Of a DNA stretch of 64,000 bases, positions 1 through 9,928 are shown one piece after another. Origin of the DNA: Hyphomonas sp. L-53-1-40 (GTDB lineage Bacteria > Pseudomonadota > Alphaproteobacteria > Caulobacterales > Hyphomonadaceae); assembly GCF_000682775.1 (NCBI RefSeq), contig NZ_AWFI01000017.1:62001-126000 (forward strand), given 5' to 3'. Both the position numbers and the translations under genes were made by a program. Positions within the stretch are counted from its first letter, which is position 1. The number at the start of each line of letters is the position of its first letter. The notes below the pieces were generated by a model that was not told the DNA's origin, did no database searches, and worked only from the letters and a program-made list of their open reading frames with translations.

Positions 1-895
1 ATCCGTCGAATGCATCAGCGGTGTCGGGACTGTGGTCGTCTACACAGACGTGACCCGCATGGAAGAAGCCCGGTCTGAGATCGAGCATGCTCGTAACGAT
101 GCTGAAGCGGCCAATGAAGCCAAGACACGTTTCCTCGGCTCAATGAGCGCCGAACTCAAAGTGCCGCTTGATGTCATTTCGGCCTGCGCCGGGGTCATCG
201 GTTCATCGTCAAATATTCCGTGCAGCGAAGAAGAAGTCAGCACCTATGCCGACAAGATTGCCGAACAGGCGATGATCCTGTCTTCGACTCTGGACGGCAT
301 CATCAATTTCACGCGGATGGAACGCGAAGACTATCTGGCGCAATCAGCAGAAGTGCCAGTGTCTGAAGTGATTCAGAACGTTGTGCGCAAGCTGACCGAA
401 GGGGAATTCTCGCGCTTTGCAGATCGTCTCAAGGTCAGCGTGCCGAGCAATCTGGCTGCGGACATGGATGAAAGCAGCTTCGAAATCATCATTCGCAACA
501 TTATCAAGAACGCGCTGGAATCCGGCTCGTCGGCGCCGATCGTGGTCAAGGCGGGCATGGTGTCGGGCGTCGGGCTCGTGGTCATGGTCCGTGACCGGGG
601 CAGGGGTATGAGTTCAGACGTGCTTGAGAAGGCATTCGAACCCTTCTTCCATTCTCGTCCGGCGCACCAGAAATATGACCACTCAACCGGTGTCGGTCTG
701 GGCCTCAGCGTCGCGCGTCGTCTGGCCGATGCTCAGGGTCTGCGCATCAAGCTGCGCTCCGAACTCGGCCGTGGAACAACGGCGTTTGTCACCATTCCAG
801 AGACGCTTGTGCGTCGCTCGGCCCCTCAGGACAGCGCCACCGCAACGGAAATTTCGGTCATCGATCCTGCAGAGTTGCAGAAAAAGACCGGCTAG
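1..895 (+). CDS. Histidine kinase-like protein without the phospho-acceptor His (5' partial)
   Basis: The frame is open from the left edge (nt 2) to the stop at 893-895, so the gene begins outside the window. The first visible residues (GVGTVVVYTDVTR) look like the end of a PAS domain, followed by a charged helical linker. The dimerisation helix reads FLGSMSAELKVPLDVIS. The usual motif is MSHELRTPL, and the His position is Ala (codon 149-151). The ATP-binding half looks complete: N-box NIIKNALE, G1 box DRGRGM, F-box FEPFF and G2 box GVGLGLSVARRL. It therefore probably binds ATP but cannot autophosphorylate at the normal site. It may be a regulatory pseudokinase, in the way Caulobacter DivL has Tyr there, but no receiver domain or partner gene is next to it. 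Kinase fold is clear; role is inference. Confidence 0.85.
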   Translation, partial: SVECISGVGTVVVYTDVTRMEEARSEIEHARNDAEAANEAKTRFLGSMSAELKVPLDVISACAGVIGSSSNIPCSEEEVSTYADKIAEQAMILSSTLDGIINFTRMEREDYLAQSAEVPVSEVIQNVVRKLTEGEFSRFADRLKVSVPSNLAADMDESSFEIIIRNIIKNALESGSSAPIVVKAGMVSGVGLVVMVRDRGRGMSSDVLEKAFEPFFHSRPAHQKYDHSTGVGLGLSVARRLADAQGLRIKLRSELGRGTTAFVTIPETLVRRSAPQDSATATEISVIDPAELQKKTG

Positions 896-1001
896 AGCGC
901 GCCGTCCTTCCTAGCAACCTGACATTCAAAACCAGTATTCCAGAACACTTTGCCTTAGTGGGCGAACTCACTATGCGATCGCGTTAAACACAGGAGGATC
1001 G

Positions 1002-1024
1002 CGCACTGCAAAGGCTGCAGTGCG
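1002..1024. repeat. Hairpin between convergent genes
   Basis: CGCACTGCA and TGCAGTGCG form a perfect 9-bp stem with a 5-nt loop, in the 159-nt gap between the kinase-like gene and the convergent glycosyltransferase. Neither strand has a T-run after the stem, so this is at most a weak or factor-assisted bidirectional terminator. Confidence 0.5.
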
Positions 1025-1054
1025 GGGTATGCCCCTTCAAAAAGGAAGATCGTT

Positions 1055-2086
1055 CTAGGCGCTCGTCTTGCGAATTTGAGGAGCGGATATTGCCTGATCC
1101 GCTTCACGACGGTCTGAAACAGATCCGCTGCCACGGAAGTGCTTTTCGCCACGTGCAGGCGCAATCGACACATAGTGGATACGTTTTTGTTCGACGCGGG
1201 CCCGTGACAGGGAATCCAGGATCACGCCTGCGGTGAAAGACATCATCGCACCGAGCAACAGGGTCATGGCCAGCATCCAGGTCGGCATGCGGCTGACCAG
1301 ACCTGTTTCGAAATATTCCGCCAGCACAGGCACGCTCAGGATCGCGGCGAGACCAAACAGGCCTGCGGACACTGAGCTGAAAAACATGAATGGCCGTGTT
1401 TCCTTTACCAACATGCCCATCATGCGCAGGATGCGAAATCCGTCACGAAATGTGGACAGCTTGCTTTCGGAGCCTTCAACGCGGCGGCCATAATCGAATT
1501 CGATCTCGGACACGGGCAGACGCAGGGTCGAGGCGTGGACCGACATTTCGGTTTCGATCTCAAAACCTGGTGACGAGGCGGGAAAGCTCTTGGCGAAGCG
1601 ACGTGTAAAGGCGCGATACCCGGAGAAAATATCGGTAAAGTCGCTGCCGAACAGGGTGCGATAGATCATGTTGAACAGGCGGTTGCCGAAAGCATGGCCA
1701 TTGCGACCTGCATCTTCGGTAACGTTTCGACGCGTGCCCACCACCATGTCTGCCCGGTCGGCCAGCAGCGTATCGATCATGCGCGGCGCGGCGGTCGGAT
1801 CATACGTCCCGTCGCCATCGGCCATCACATAAACATCGGCCTCAATGTCCGCGAACATCTGGCGAACGACATTGCCTTTGCCCTGCCGGCGCGAGGGTAC
1901 GACGGTGGCGCCTGCAAAGGCGGCCTGGGCTGACGTGTCGTCGCTGGAATTGTTGTCATAGACGTAGATGCGGGCGGCTGGCAGGGCCTTGCGAAACCCG
2001 ATGACCACGGACGCGATTGATTTGCCTTCATTGTAACAAGGCAACAGGACGGCGATATTCAATCGGGCAACATCTTCTTCAGTCAT
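1055..2086 (-). CDS. Family 2 glycosyltransferase, membrane anchored (DPM1/GtrB-like)
   Basis: A 343-residue protein with an N-terminal GT-A domain: LLPCYNEGKSI near residue 15, YVYDNNSSDDT for nucleotide-sugar binding, and a DxD-type metal motif in MADGDGTYD near residue 92. Two hydrophobic stretches at about residues 235-260 and 270-295 anchor it in the inner membrane. In this family such enzymes usually pass a sugar from a nucleotide donor to polyprenyl phosphate or glycolipid on the cytoplasmic side. The tail after the last membrane segment is basic and polar. It is transcribed divergently from the membrane protein starting at 2165, which looks like a GT-C-type protein, so the two may act in one envelope glycosylation step; this is inference. 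Donor and acceptor are unknown. Confidence 0.85.
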   Translation of the reverse strand: MTEEDVARLNIAVLLPCYNEGKSIASVVIGFRKALPAARIYVYDNNSSDDTSAQAAFAGATVVPSRRQGKGNVVRQMFADIEADVYVMADGDGTYDPTAAPRMIDTLLADRADMVVGTRRNVTEDAGRNGHAFGNRLFNMIYRTLFGSDFTDIFSGYRAFTRRFAKSFPASSPGFEIETEMSVHASTLRLPVSEIEFDYGRRVEGSESKLSTFRDGFRILRMMGMLVKETRPFMFFSSVSAGLFGLAAILSVPVLAEYFETGLVSRMPTWMLAMTLLLGAMMSFTAGVILDSLSRARVEQKRIHYVSIAPARGEKHFRGSGSVSDRREADQAISAPQIRKTSA

Positions 2087-2164
2087 CGGTTTTCAGCGCC
2101 TCCCTCTTTAGGGTTTCCTACACCCCCACTGGTTAAGTTTGCCTTTCGGGAGTGGAAGGCTTGA

Positions 2165-3982
2165 TTGCCTGCAGAGTGGGAAAGGGAGGTCGTGCAAACT
2201 CGGTTCGATGCCAAAATCGCTGTGTTGTTTGTGGTCGTGCCGGTCTGGCTGGTCGCATCTGCCGCCCTCCAGGGAACGCTTGGATCGATCGGGCCTGATG
2301 GCGACGACGTGATGCGGCTGGTCCAGATCAAGGATCTGCTGAACGGCCAGGACTGGTTCGATCTCCATCAATACCGGATGGGTCCAGACGGCGGCACGGC
2401 GATGCATTGGTCGCGACTGGTCGATCTTCCCATCCTCGCGCTTTTCAGCCTGTTTGACCTGTTCCTGCCCTCCGAAACGGCGCTTGTCTCGGCTTATTCG
2501 GCGTGGCCACCTCTCAGTGTACTCATCGTGCTCGGCGGTCTCTATGTGGGCGCGCGCCAAGTCGTCGGCCGAGCAGGGGCCTTGGCCTGTCTCGTGCTCA
2601 GTATTTTTGTCTATTCCGCTCATTATCGTTTCCGACCGGGAGCAATTGATCATCACAATCTCCAATTGGCGCTTATGGCGGTGGCGATGGGGCTTGCGCT
2701 TGATCCACAGCGTCGGGCCAGCAGAGCGGTCGGCGCAGGTCTCGCTCTGGCAGCGTCCGTTGCCATTGGCGGCGAAGTCTATGTATTCGCAGCCGCGATA
2801 TGCGCATTCATGGCCCTGGATTGGGCCGTGTCCGGCGCAGCAGCCATGCGCAGCGCAGCCGGGTTTGGGGCGGGTCTTGCCGCCGGATTGGAAATTGCCT
2901 TCTTCGCGACGGTCGCGCCGTCTCAATACACTGTCGTGGCGTGCGACGCGCTTTCTGCGGTCAGCTTGTTGGCTGGCATGGCGGGTGGATTTGGTCTGGC
3001 CGCCGCCGCATTGCTCATGTCAGGTCGCATATGGTGGCTGCGGCTGGGTACGCTGGCGCTGGTGGGGGCCGCCTGTGCGTGGGCACTGGTTCTGGTTGGC
3101 CCGGAATGCTTGTCCAACCCGCTGGATGAGTTGTCTCCGGATGTGAAAACCCTTTGGCTCGACCGTGTGGATGAGGCGCGCCCGATCTTCGCAGAACGAT
3201 CAGACCTTGTCGCGAAGCTTGGATTTTGCCTTGGCATCACGGTTCTCGCGCTGGGGCTCTGCCTTTACGGCCTGTATCGCCGCCAGCGGATGCGCGCGAA
3301 TTTCCTGTTTGTGGCGCTGCTCGTCTCGGCAGTGGCGATGACCCTCTACCAGACGCGCTTCTACGTGTTCGGCCACCTTTTCGCGGTCATTCCGTTGGGC
3401 TTGTGGATCGCCGATGTCTACCGCATCGGCAAGGCGCGCAGCACGTCCAGTGTTGCCTATATTGGTGCGTTGGCCCTGAGCGTACCCTTCCTGTGGGCAT
3501 TGCCGGGCCTCCTGGTGTCGCCTGCGGCCGAGACAAACAAGACCGGCGACAAGGCCGACTGCCTCCAGGACAGTCTGTTTGCCACATTGGAGACCCTTCC
3601 GGACGGCCGGATCCTTGCGCCGGCTGATTTTGGTCCCACGATTCTCAATCGCACCTACCACAGTGTCCTGCAGGGCAATTATCATCGCAATCAGGACGGC
3701 ATCAGTCAGGCGATCGAGCTGTTGCTGTCCCATGCTGGGGAGACGCGCGTAAAGCTTTCCCACAGCAAGATCGACTATATCGTGACCTGCCCGGCTGATG
3801 CCGAGACGAAACTGATGACCACGCATGATCCGGACGGATTTGCGGCACGTCTCAAGCGTCAGGAGGAGATCCCCGATTTCCTCGAAAATATCCCGCTCGA
3901 AACGGGTGCGAAAACGCCCGCGCGCCTCTATCGGGTGCTAGGAGACGGAGCCCTCGACCAGAAAGATGAAGATCTTTCCTAA
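2165..3982 (+). CDS. Large polytopic membrane protein, possible GT-C-type glycosyltransferase
   Basis: 605 residues with about ten to twelve membrane segments and a soluble C-terminal part from about residue 450. The N-terminal loop after the first segment carries DGDDVMRLVQIKDLLNGQ and DLHQYRM, followed by HWSRLVDLP; a later loop has FRPGAIDHHN. An acidic pair in the first large periplasmic loop is typical of GT-C enzymes such as STT3 and PMT. Related alphaproteobacterial proteins have often been named AcrB/AcrD/AcrF family in annotations, but nothing here looks like an RND pump. The TTG at 2165 is chosen because GGAAGG lies 5 nt upstream. A GTG at 2192 is possible but its purine-rich stretch is too close. 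Function remains tentative. Confidence 0.7.
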   Translation: MPAEWEREVVQTRFDAKIAVLFVVVPVWLVASAALQGTLGSIGPDGDDVMRLVQIKDLLNGQDWFDLHQYRMGPDGGTAMHWSRLVDLPILALFSLFDLFLPSETALVSAYSAWPPLSVLIVLGGLYVGARQVVGRAGALACLVLSIFVYSAHYRFRPGAIDHHNLQLALMAVAMGLALDPQRRASRAVGAGLALAASVAIGGEVYVFAAAICAFMALDWAVSGAAAMRSAAGFGAGLAAGLEIAFFATVAPSQYTVVACDALSAVSLLAGMAGGFGLAAAALLMSGRIWWLRLGTLALVGAACAWALVLVGPECLSNPLDELSPDVKTLWLDRVDEARPIFAERSDLVAKLGFCLGITVLALGLCLYGLYRRQRMRANFLFVALLVSAVAMTLYQTRFYVFGHLFAVIPLGLWIADVYRIGKARSTSSVAYIGALALSVPFLWALPGLLVSPAAETNKTGDKADCLQDSLFATLETLPDGRILAPADFGPTILNRTYHSVLQGNYHRNQDGISQAIELLLSHAGETRVKLSHSKIDYIVTCPADAETKLMTTHDPDGFAARLKRQEEIPDFLENIPLETGAKTPARLYRVLGDGALDQKDEDLS

Positions 3983-4095
3983 AGCATGTTTGGCCTTTGT
4001 TAACGATTGCCGTACGATGCGTTCCGTTAACGTTCCGAGCGGTTGCCAGTGATCGAAAAAAATCCCTTTTAAAACAGCGTGAATATTCATCATGA

Positions 4096-5245
<1,150 letters not shown>

Positions 5246-5288
5246 TTGAGATGAGCTGACAGGGGTAATTTCGCAAGGGAACTGGCCA

Positions 5289-6158
5289 ATGGCGCGCCTC
5301 GGCCGATCAGGATCGAAGAGTCAGAAACGCTCTCCCAAGCGTCTAATCCTCGGTGTGTTCATTTTCGGCGCGATTGCGCTCGTCCTGGCCCAGTCCGCTC
5401 CGCAAATTCGCACGCTTTTCAATCCCGTTCGCACGACTGTTGGTGACCAGCTAGGCGGCAATGAGGGTTTCAATGCCTGGGCATGGGTGACCGGCCAGGC
5501 CAAGCGCGAGCGACGAATCAAGGAACTCGAAGCCGAAGTGCGAAATCTCTCGCGCTACAAGGCCGCCGCCATTTCAATGGCTGAGCGCCTCGAAGCGTAT
5601 GAGGAAATCCTCAACCTGATGGGCGAGCCACCGGCACGGGGCGTGACTGCGCGGGTGACCGCAGAGAATGACGGACCGTTCGCGCAGACTATTCTGGCCA
5701 ATGCGGGCCGTGCGCAGGGCGTCGAGCCCGGCGCGGTAGCCCTGAACGAGGGGGGGCTGGTCGGCCGCGTCATTCAACTCGGCGAGTACTCTTCTCGCAT
5801 CCTCCTGATCACCGACTTCAACAGCCGTGTCCCTGTCATGGGCGAAGTCAGTGGCGTGCGGGCCATTCTCTATGGTGGCCGCGATGGCCTCGGCAGCCTG
5901 ACGGATTTGCCGGAGCGCGATGATTTTGTCGAAGGCGAACGTATCCTGACCTCCGCCGAGGGTGGCGCTTTCCCGCGGGGACTGATCGTGGGTGAGGTTC
6001 GCAAGGTTGGTGATGACTGGCGGGTCAAATTCTCGATGGCAGAGCGTGACGGCGGCTATGTCCAGATGATCCCGGCCCCAGAGATACGCAAGCCAATGGA
6101 GCTTGAGGTGGAAGATCCCACTATTGCTGCAAGCCCGGCACAGGGGGCGCGCCAATAG
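5289..6158 (+). CDS. mreC: Rod shape-determining protein MreC
   Basis: 289 residues. A basic N-terminus is followed by one membrane segment (about residues 20-36), a coiled-coil stretch rich in E, R and K (about 75-110), and the periplasmic beta-barrel domain, with AENDGPFAQTILANAG and GLVGRVIQLGEYSSRILLITD as family hallmarks. MreC is the periplasmic scaffold that links MreB, MreD and PBP2 and activates PBP2 for lateral wall synthesis. The start has an AGGGA sequence upstream. The gene lies 43 nt after mreB and only one base separates its stop from the mreD start, so it belongs to the same operon. No lesion was seen, in contrast to mreB. Confidence 0.95.
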   Translation: MARLGRSGSKSQKRSPKRLILGVFIFGAIALVLAQSAPQIRTLFNPVRTTVGDQLGGNEGFNAWAWVTGQAKRERRIKELEAEVRNLSRYKAAAISMAERLEAYEEILNLMGEPPARGVTARVTAENDGPFAQTILANAGRAQGVEPGAVALNEGGLVGRVIQLGEYSSRILLITDFNSRVPVMGEVSGVRAILYGGRDGLGSLTDLPERDDFVEGERILTSAEGGAFPRGLIVGEVRKVGDDWRVKFSMAERDGGYVQMIPAPEIRKPMELEVEDPTIAASPAQGARQ

Positions 6159-6159
6159 G

Positions 6160-6708
6160 ATGTCGCGCTCTGCTCCCCGCAACAAGAAAAGCCTGTGGTC
6201 GCAGACCGGCCCGACGCCCCGTCTCCTGTTCGGGGCGTTTGCCATTGCGGCCATCGGACTGCTCGGCCTGACACCGCGCGAAATCTTCGGCTTCTCGATC
6301 GCTTGGCCCTATGCAGCATTATGGGGCGCGGTTGGCTGGGGCAGGGTGGGCCTGTCGCTGCGTCCGATGATCCTGTTGATCATTTTTGGCCTCGTGCAGG
6401 ATGTAACATTTCACGCGCCGCTCGGGTGTTTTGTCATCGTCAACCTGCTCGCCTACGGTGCCAGCACCGCAATTGCTGATATGTTCGATGTCATGAACGA
6501 ACCTCTTGTCGCGATCATGTCGCCCGTCCTGCTGTTTTCTGGAGCTTTCCTCATCCTGTGGCTCATGGCGTCGACGCTGGAAGACCATCCCGTCCGCGTG
6601 GTGCCGCTGTTTGCGTCCTTGCTTACAACCGGGCTCGCCTATGCCGTGCTCCAGAAAATGTTCGATCTTGGCCGCAGGCCGGGTGAACTTGCGGGGCAGG
6701 CCGGATGA
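6160..6708 (+). CDS. mreD: Rod shape-determining protein MreD
   Basis: 182 residues from the ATG at 6160, one base after the mreC stop. A longer frame would overlap mreC by over 50 nt and is not needed. The protein has a basic start, then five hydrophobic segments, including a central LIIFGLVQDVTFHAPLGCF stretch; a GxxxD/H loop of this sort is typical of MreD. MreD is the integral membrane partner of MreC in the elongasome and is thought to modulate PBP2 activation. The last four bases (ATGA) overlap the start of mrdA, a sign of translational coupling. Sequence conservation in this family is low, so the call rests on both hydrophobic pattern and operon position. Confidence 0.9.
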   Translation: MSRSAPRNKKSLWSQTGPTPRLLFGAFAIAAIGLLGLTPREIFGFSIAWPYAALWGAVGWGRVGLSLRPMILLIIFGLVQDVTFHAPLGCFVIVNLLAYGASTAIADMFDVMNEPLVAIMSPVLLFSGAFLILWLMASTLEDHPVRVVPLFASLLTTGLAYAVLQKMFDLGRRPGELAGQAG

Positions 6709-8645
6709 GCAAGAAGACCGCCGATCTCGATTTCGCGTTTACACGCCGCACCGCAATTGCCGGGGCTGCGGGTGGCCTTGTATGGGCCGGCCTGATTGCG
6801 CGCCTGTTCCAGCTGCAGATCCTCGATCAGGAACGCTATCAGGCACAGGCCGAGGCCAACCATATCAAGCTGCAACTCGCCCCGCCGCAGCGCGGGCGAA
6901 TCCTTGATCGGTTTGGACGGCCGCTGGCTTCGCACCGCCGAGCGGGCCGCATCTCGATCACACCGGAACAGACTGACAATCCAGAGCATACGCTCGCGCA
7001 GATCGCCGCGCTGATTGAGCTGCCGGATGAGCGGCTCGAACGCATAGCCAACGAGATCCGCCTCAGCCGTCGCCGCAATGCCGGCTTCGTACCCGTCACG
7101 GTCGCGCACGAGCTGACCTATGAAGACTTTGCGCGCATGAACGTGCATGCGGCGGAGATGCCCGGTGTGAATGTCGAAATGGCGCTAACGCGGTCCTATC
7201 CGCGCGGACGCGATTTCGCGCATGTGCTGGGCTATGTCGCACGCGCCAGCCAGGATGATCTCGTTCGGCTGACAGGCGACATGACGGACAAGGAAGCCGA
7301 GACGCTAAAGACCATGTTCCGGCATCCGGACATGCGGACAGGCCGTCAGGGCATGGAGCGCTTTGCTGAAGAATGGCTGCGCGGCAAGCCTGGCTACCGC
7401 AAGCTGGTGACCAATGCGCATGGCCGCGTGATCGAGGAAATTCCGGACGAACGGCTTGCGCCAACGCCCGGCAAGGACCTGTTCGTCACCATCGACTCAG
7501 ACCTGCAACGCGTCGCGATTGAGCGCTTCGAGGGCGAAAGCGGTGCGGCCGTTGTGATGGATGTGGAGAGCGGTGACGTGCTGGCCATGGTCTCCACGCC
7601 TGCTTTCGATCCGAATGATTTCGTCAATGGCATCTCGACCGCCAATTATTCCGAACTGCGCGACGATACACGCTCGCCGCTCTATCCGCGTGCGCATGGC
7701 GGTGTCTACCCGCCGGGATCAACGTTCAAAATGGTCGTCGCGACAGCCGCGCTGGAAGCTGGCGCGGTCAAGCCAACCGACCGGGTCCATTGCAACGGCT
7801 ATTACCATTTCGGCAACCGGACCTGGCATTGCTGGAAAAAGGGTGGCCATGGCTCGGTGAATTTGCACACGGGCATCAAGGGCTCGTGCGATGTCTATTT
7901 CTACGAGATCGCTCGCCGTACAGGCGTCGACAAGATTGCCGAAACCGCGCGCAAGTTCGGCTTTGGTCAGGATTGGGTGCTAGGCATGACGGGCGGTCGA
8001 GGCGGCCTCGTCCCGGATCGCGAGTGGAAGCAACGCGTCCGCAAGGAAAACTGGTATGAAGGTGAGACGCTGAATTTTGGCATCGGTCAGGGCCAGCTTG
8101 GCACCACGCCATTGCAACTTGCGCTGATGACGGCGCGGATTGCGACCGAGGGCAAACCGTTCAAGCCGCGAATGATTGGTATCGGACCGCAGTCGCAGGA
8201 CGATCATACGCTGGATGCGCCGCTCGACCCGGAAGTCATGAAGCTGATGAAGGCAGGCATGTATGGCGTGACCTCCGAAGGCGGCGGCACGGCCTATCGG
8301 TCCGGCGATCTTGGCCTTGGCGGTCCGCGCCTGGCGGGCAAGACTGGTACTGCGCAGGTGCGCCGTATTACCCGCGAGGAACGCCTCAGTGGCGTGCGCT
8401 CGGGCAGCGAGATTGCCCGTGAGCTGCGCGACCACGCCTTGTTTGTCGCCTATGCCCCGGCGGACAATCCCAAATACGCGATTTCGGTCGTCGTCGAGCA
8501 TGGGGAAGGGGGCTCACGCACCGCTGCGCCAGTCGCGCGCGACATTCTGCATTTCGCCCTCAAGACAGATAGCCGCCGCAAACCGTCCTATTCGCAAAGC
8601 GCGTCGCTGCCGACCTCCATGACCGATGCGGGAGAGCCGACATGA
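6705..8645 (+). CDS. mrdA: Penicillin-binding protein 2 (elongasome DD-transpeptidase)
   Basis: 646 residues. A basic N-terminus and one membrane anchor (about residues 18-38) precede the PBP dimerisation region (PQRGRILDRFGRPLA) and a transpeptidase domain from about residue 260. The active-site Ser is in GSTFK (Ser339, Lys342), the second motif is SCD in KGSCDVYFYEIAR, and KTGTAQ starts at Lys546. PBP2 crosslinks peptidoglycan during side-wall growth and is the target of mecillinam. Its gene overlaps mreD and rodA by ATGA at both ends, so the three are translationally coupled. All catalytic motifs are present; length agrees with the family. Confidence 0.96.
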   Translation: MSKKTADLDFAFTRRTAIAGAAGGLVWAGLIARLFQLQILDQERYQAQAEANHIKLQLAPPQRGRILDRFGRPLASHRRAGRISITPEQTDNPEHTLAQIAALIELPDERLERIANEIRLSRRRNAGFVPVTVAHELTYEDFARMNVHAAEMPGVNVEMALTRSYPRGRDFAHVLGYVARASQDDLVRLTGDMTDKEAETLKTMFRHPDMRTGRQGMERFAEEWLRGKPGYRKLVTNAHGRVIEEIPDERLAPTPGKDLFVTIDSDLQRVAIERFEGESGAAVVMDVESGDVLAMVSTPAFDPNDFVNGISTANYSELRDDTRSPLYPRAHGGVYPPGSTFKMVVATAALEAGAVKPTDRVHCNGYYHFGNRTWHCWKKGGHGSVNLHTGIKGSCDVYFYEIARRTGVDKIAETARKFGFGQDWVLGMTGGRGGLVPDREWKQRVRKENWYEGETLNFGIGQGQLGTTPLQLALMTARIATEGKPFKPRMIGIGPQSQDDHTLDAPLDPEVMKLMKAGMYGVTSEGGGTAYRSGDLGLGGPRLAGKTGTAQVRRITREERLSGVRSGSEIARELRDHALFVAYAPADNPKYAISVVVEHGEGGSRTAAPVARDILHFALKTDSRRKPSYSQSASLPTSMTDAGEPT

Positions 8646-9850
8646 ACCGTGAAGGGTTTACCGGCTTCTCGCGCGGCGAAGCGCGGACGCGCACGGCAAC
8701 CTCTCTCAATTTTGACAATCAGGGTCCGCTGAACAAGTTGATGCGGCTGCCCTGGGGCTTTATCTTGCTGATCGCGGCGATGGCGCTGACAGGCATTGCG
8801 ATGCTATATTCTTCAGCGCACACCAATCCTGCCGAAGCGCATCTCTGGAAGTTGCAACTGGTGCGTTTCGTTGTCTGCTTCTTCATGATGATCGGGCTGG
8901 CCATGCTGCCGCTGTCTTGGTGGATGCGGTTGGCCTTTCCTGCCTATGTCGGCACGATTGTGCTGCTCATCCTCGTGGAAGTCATGGGCGTTACGGGCGG
9001 CGGTGCACAGCGCTGGCTGCAGATCGGGCCGGTTGCGGTGCAGCCTTCGGAATTTGCGAAACTTGCCGTCACAATGGCGCTCGCGCGATATTACCAGATG
9101 GTCCTGCAACCCCAGACCGGTCGCGTCATGGTTCATCTGGGGGCGTTGGCGATTATCCTCCTGCCAGCGGCGCTGATTTTCAAACAGCCCGATTTCGGCA
9201 CGACGCTGGCTCTGGTCGCTTCAGGCGGTGTGGTTATCTTCCTGGCGGGCCTGTCAGTTCGCGTGATTGGCACCGGCATCATCGGCGGCATCGCCTCGGT
9301 CTGGCCGATCTATCAGTTTGTGCTGGCACCTTATCAGCGCGAGCGCGTCGACACGTTCCTCGCACAATTGTTTGGCGGCGCGACCAATGCACTGGGCGAA
9401 AGTTACCAGATTGAACAAGGCAAGATCGCCATCGGCGCTGGCGGCCTCAATGGGCGGGGGTTCCTTCAGGGCATCCAGTCTCAACAAGACTATGTGCCTG
9501 AACAACATACCGACTTCATTCTCACGGTGATCGCAGAAGAGTTTGGCTTTCTTGGTTCGACCGCGCTGCTCGTCGGCTTTGCAGTGCTGCTGGGGTGGTC
9601 GCTCTATAGTGCGGCGCGCTCGGTGAGCTGGTTCGGCCGTCTCGCATCTGCGGGGGCTGTCGCAACCATCGGCTTTTATATCGTGTTCAATGTGGGCATG
9701 GTGTTGGGCTTGTTGCCGGTGGTTGGAATGCCCTTGCCATTGATCTCTTATGGCGGCACAGCCATGCTGACGACCATGGCGTGCTTCGGGCTCATCATCG
9801 CGGCGCATATGCACCGTGACGAGAAACTGACAGCCCGAGGTCTATTTTAG
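8642..9850 (+). CDS. rodA: RodA peptidoglycan glycosyltransferase (SEDS family)
   Basis: 402 residues with ten predicted membrane segments after a ~35-residue polar N-terminus. SEDS hallmarks are present: FKQPDFGTTLAL in the middle, the loop YVPEQHTDFILTVIAEEFGFLG, and the near-terminal GMPLPLISYGGTAML. RodA polymerises lipid II into glycan strands and works as a pair with PBP2, whose gene overlaps it by ATGA. It is the last gene of the mre operon; the next gene starts 78 nt later with its own ribosome-binding site. No terminator with a T-run was found after it. Confidence 0.95.
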   Translation: MNREGFTGFSRGEARTRTATSLNFDNQGPLNKLMRLPWGFILLIAAMALTGIAMLYSSAHTNPAEAHLWKLQLVRFVVCFFMMIGLAMLPLSWWMRLAFPAYVGTIVLLILVEVMGVTGGGAQRWLQIGPVAVQPSEFAKLAVTMALARYYQMVLQPQTGRVMVHLGALAIILLPAALIFKQPDFGTTLALVASGGVVIFLAGLSVRVIGTGIIGGIASVWPIYQFVLAPYQRERVDTFLAQLFGGATNALGESYQIEQGKIAIGAGGLNGRGFLQGIQSQQDYVPEQHTDFILTVIAEEFGFLGSTALLVGFAVLLGWSLYSAARSVSWFGRLASAGAVATIGFYIVFNVGMVLGLLPVVGMPLPLISYGGTAMLTTMACFGLIIAAHMHRDEKLTARGLF

Positions 9851-9928
9851 CACTAAAACATAACAGTCGTTGATTTTTGTTTCGCCGAAGATAGGTTCGC
9901 GCAAAACTTGTACCCGGGGAGAGGGCGT

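Noticed and set aside
2165-3982. AcrB/AcrD/AcrF efflux pump for the 605-residue membrane protein
   Set aside because: Length is about half of an RND pump and no RND motif is present; the name is a carried-over annotation for similar proteins.
4021-4035. GTTC-N7-GTTC, the alphaproteobacterial LexA box pattern, upstream of mreB
   Set aside because: About two such matches are expected by chance in 64 kb on both strands, mreB is not an SOS gene, and the site is over 200 bp from the start.
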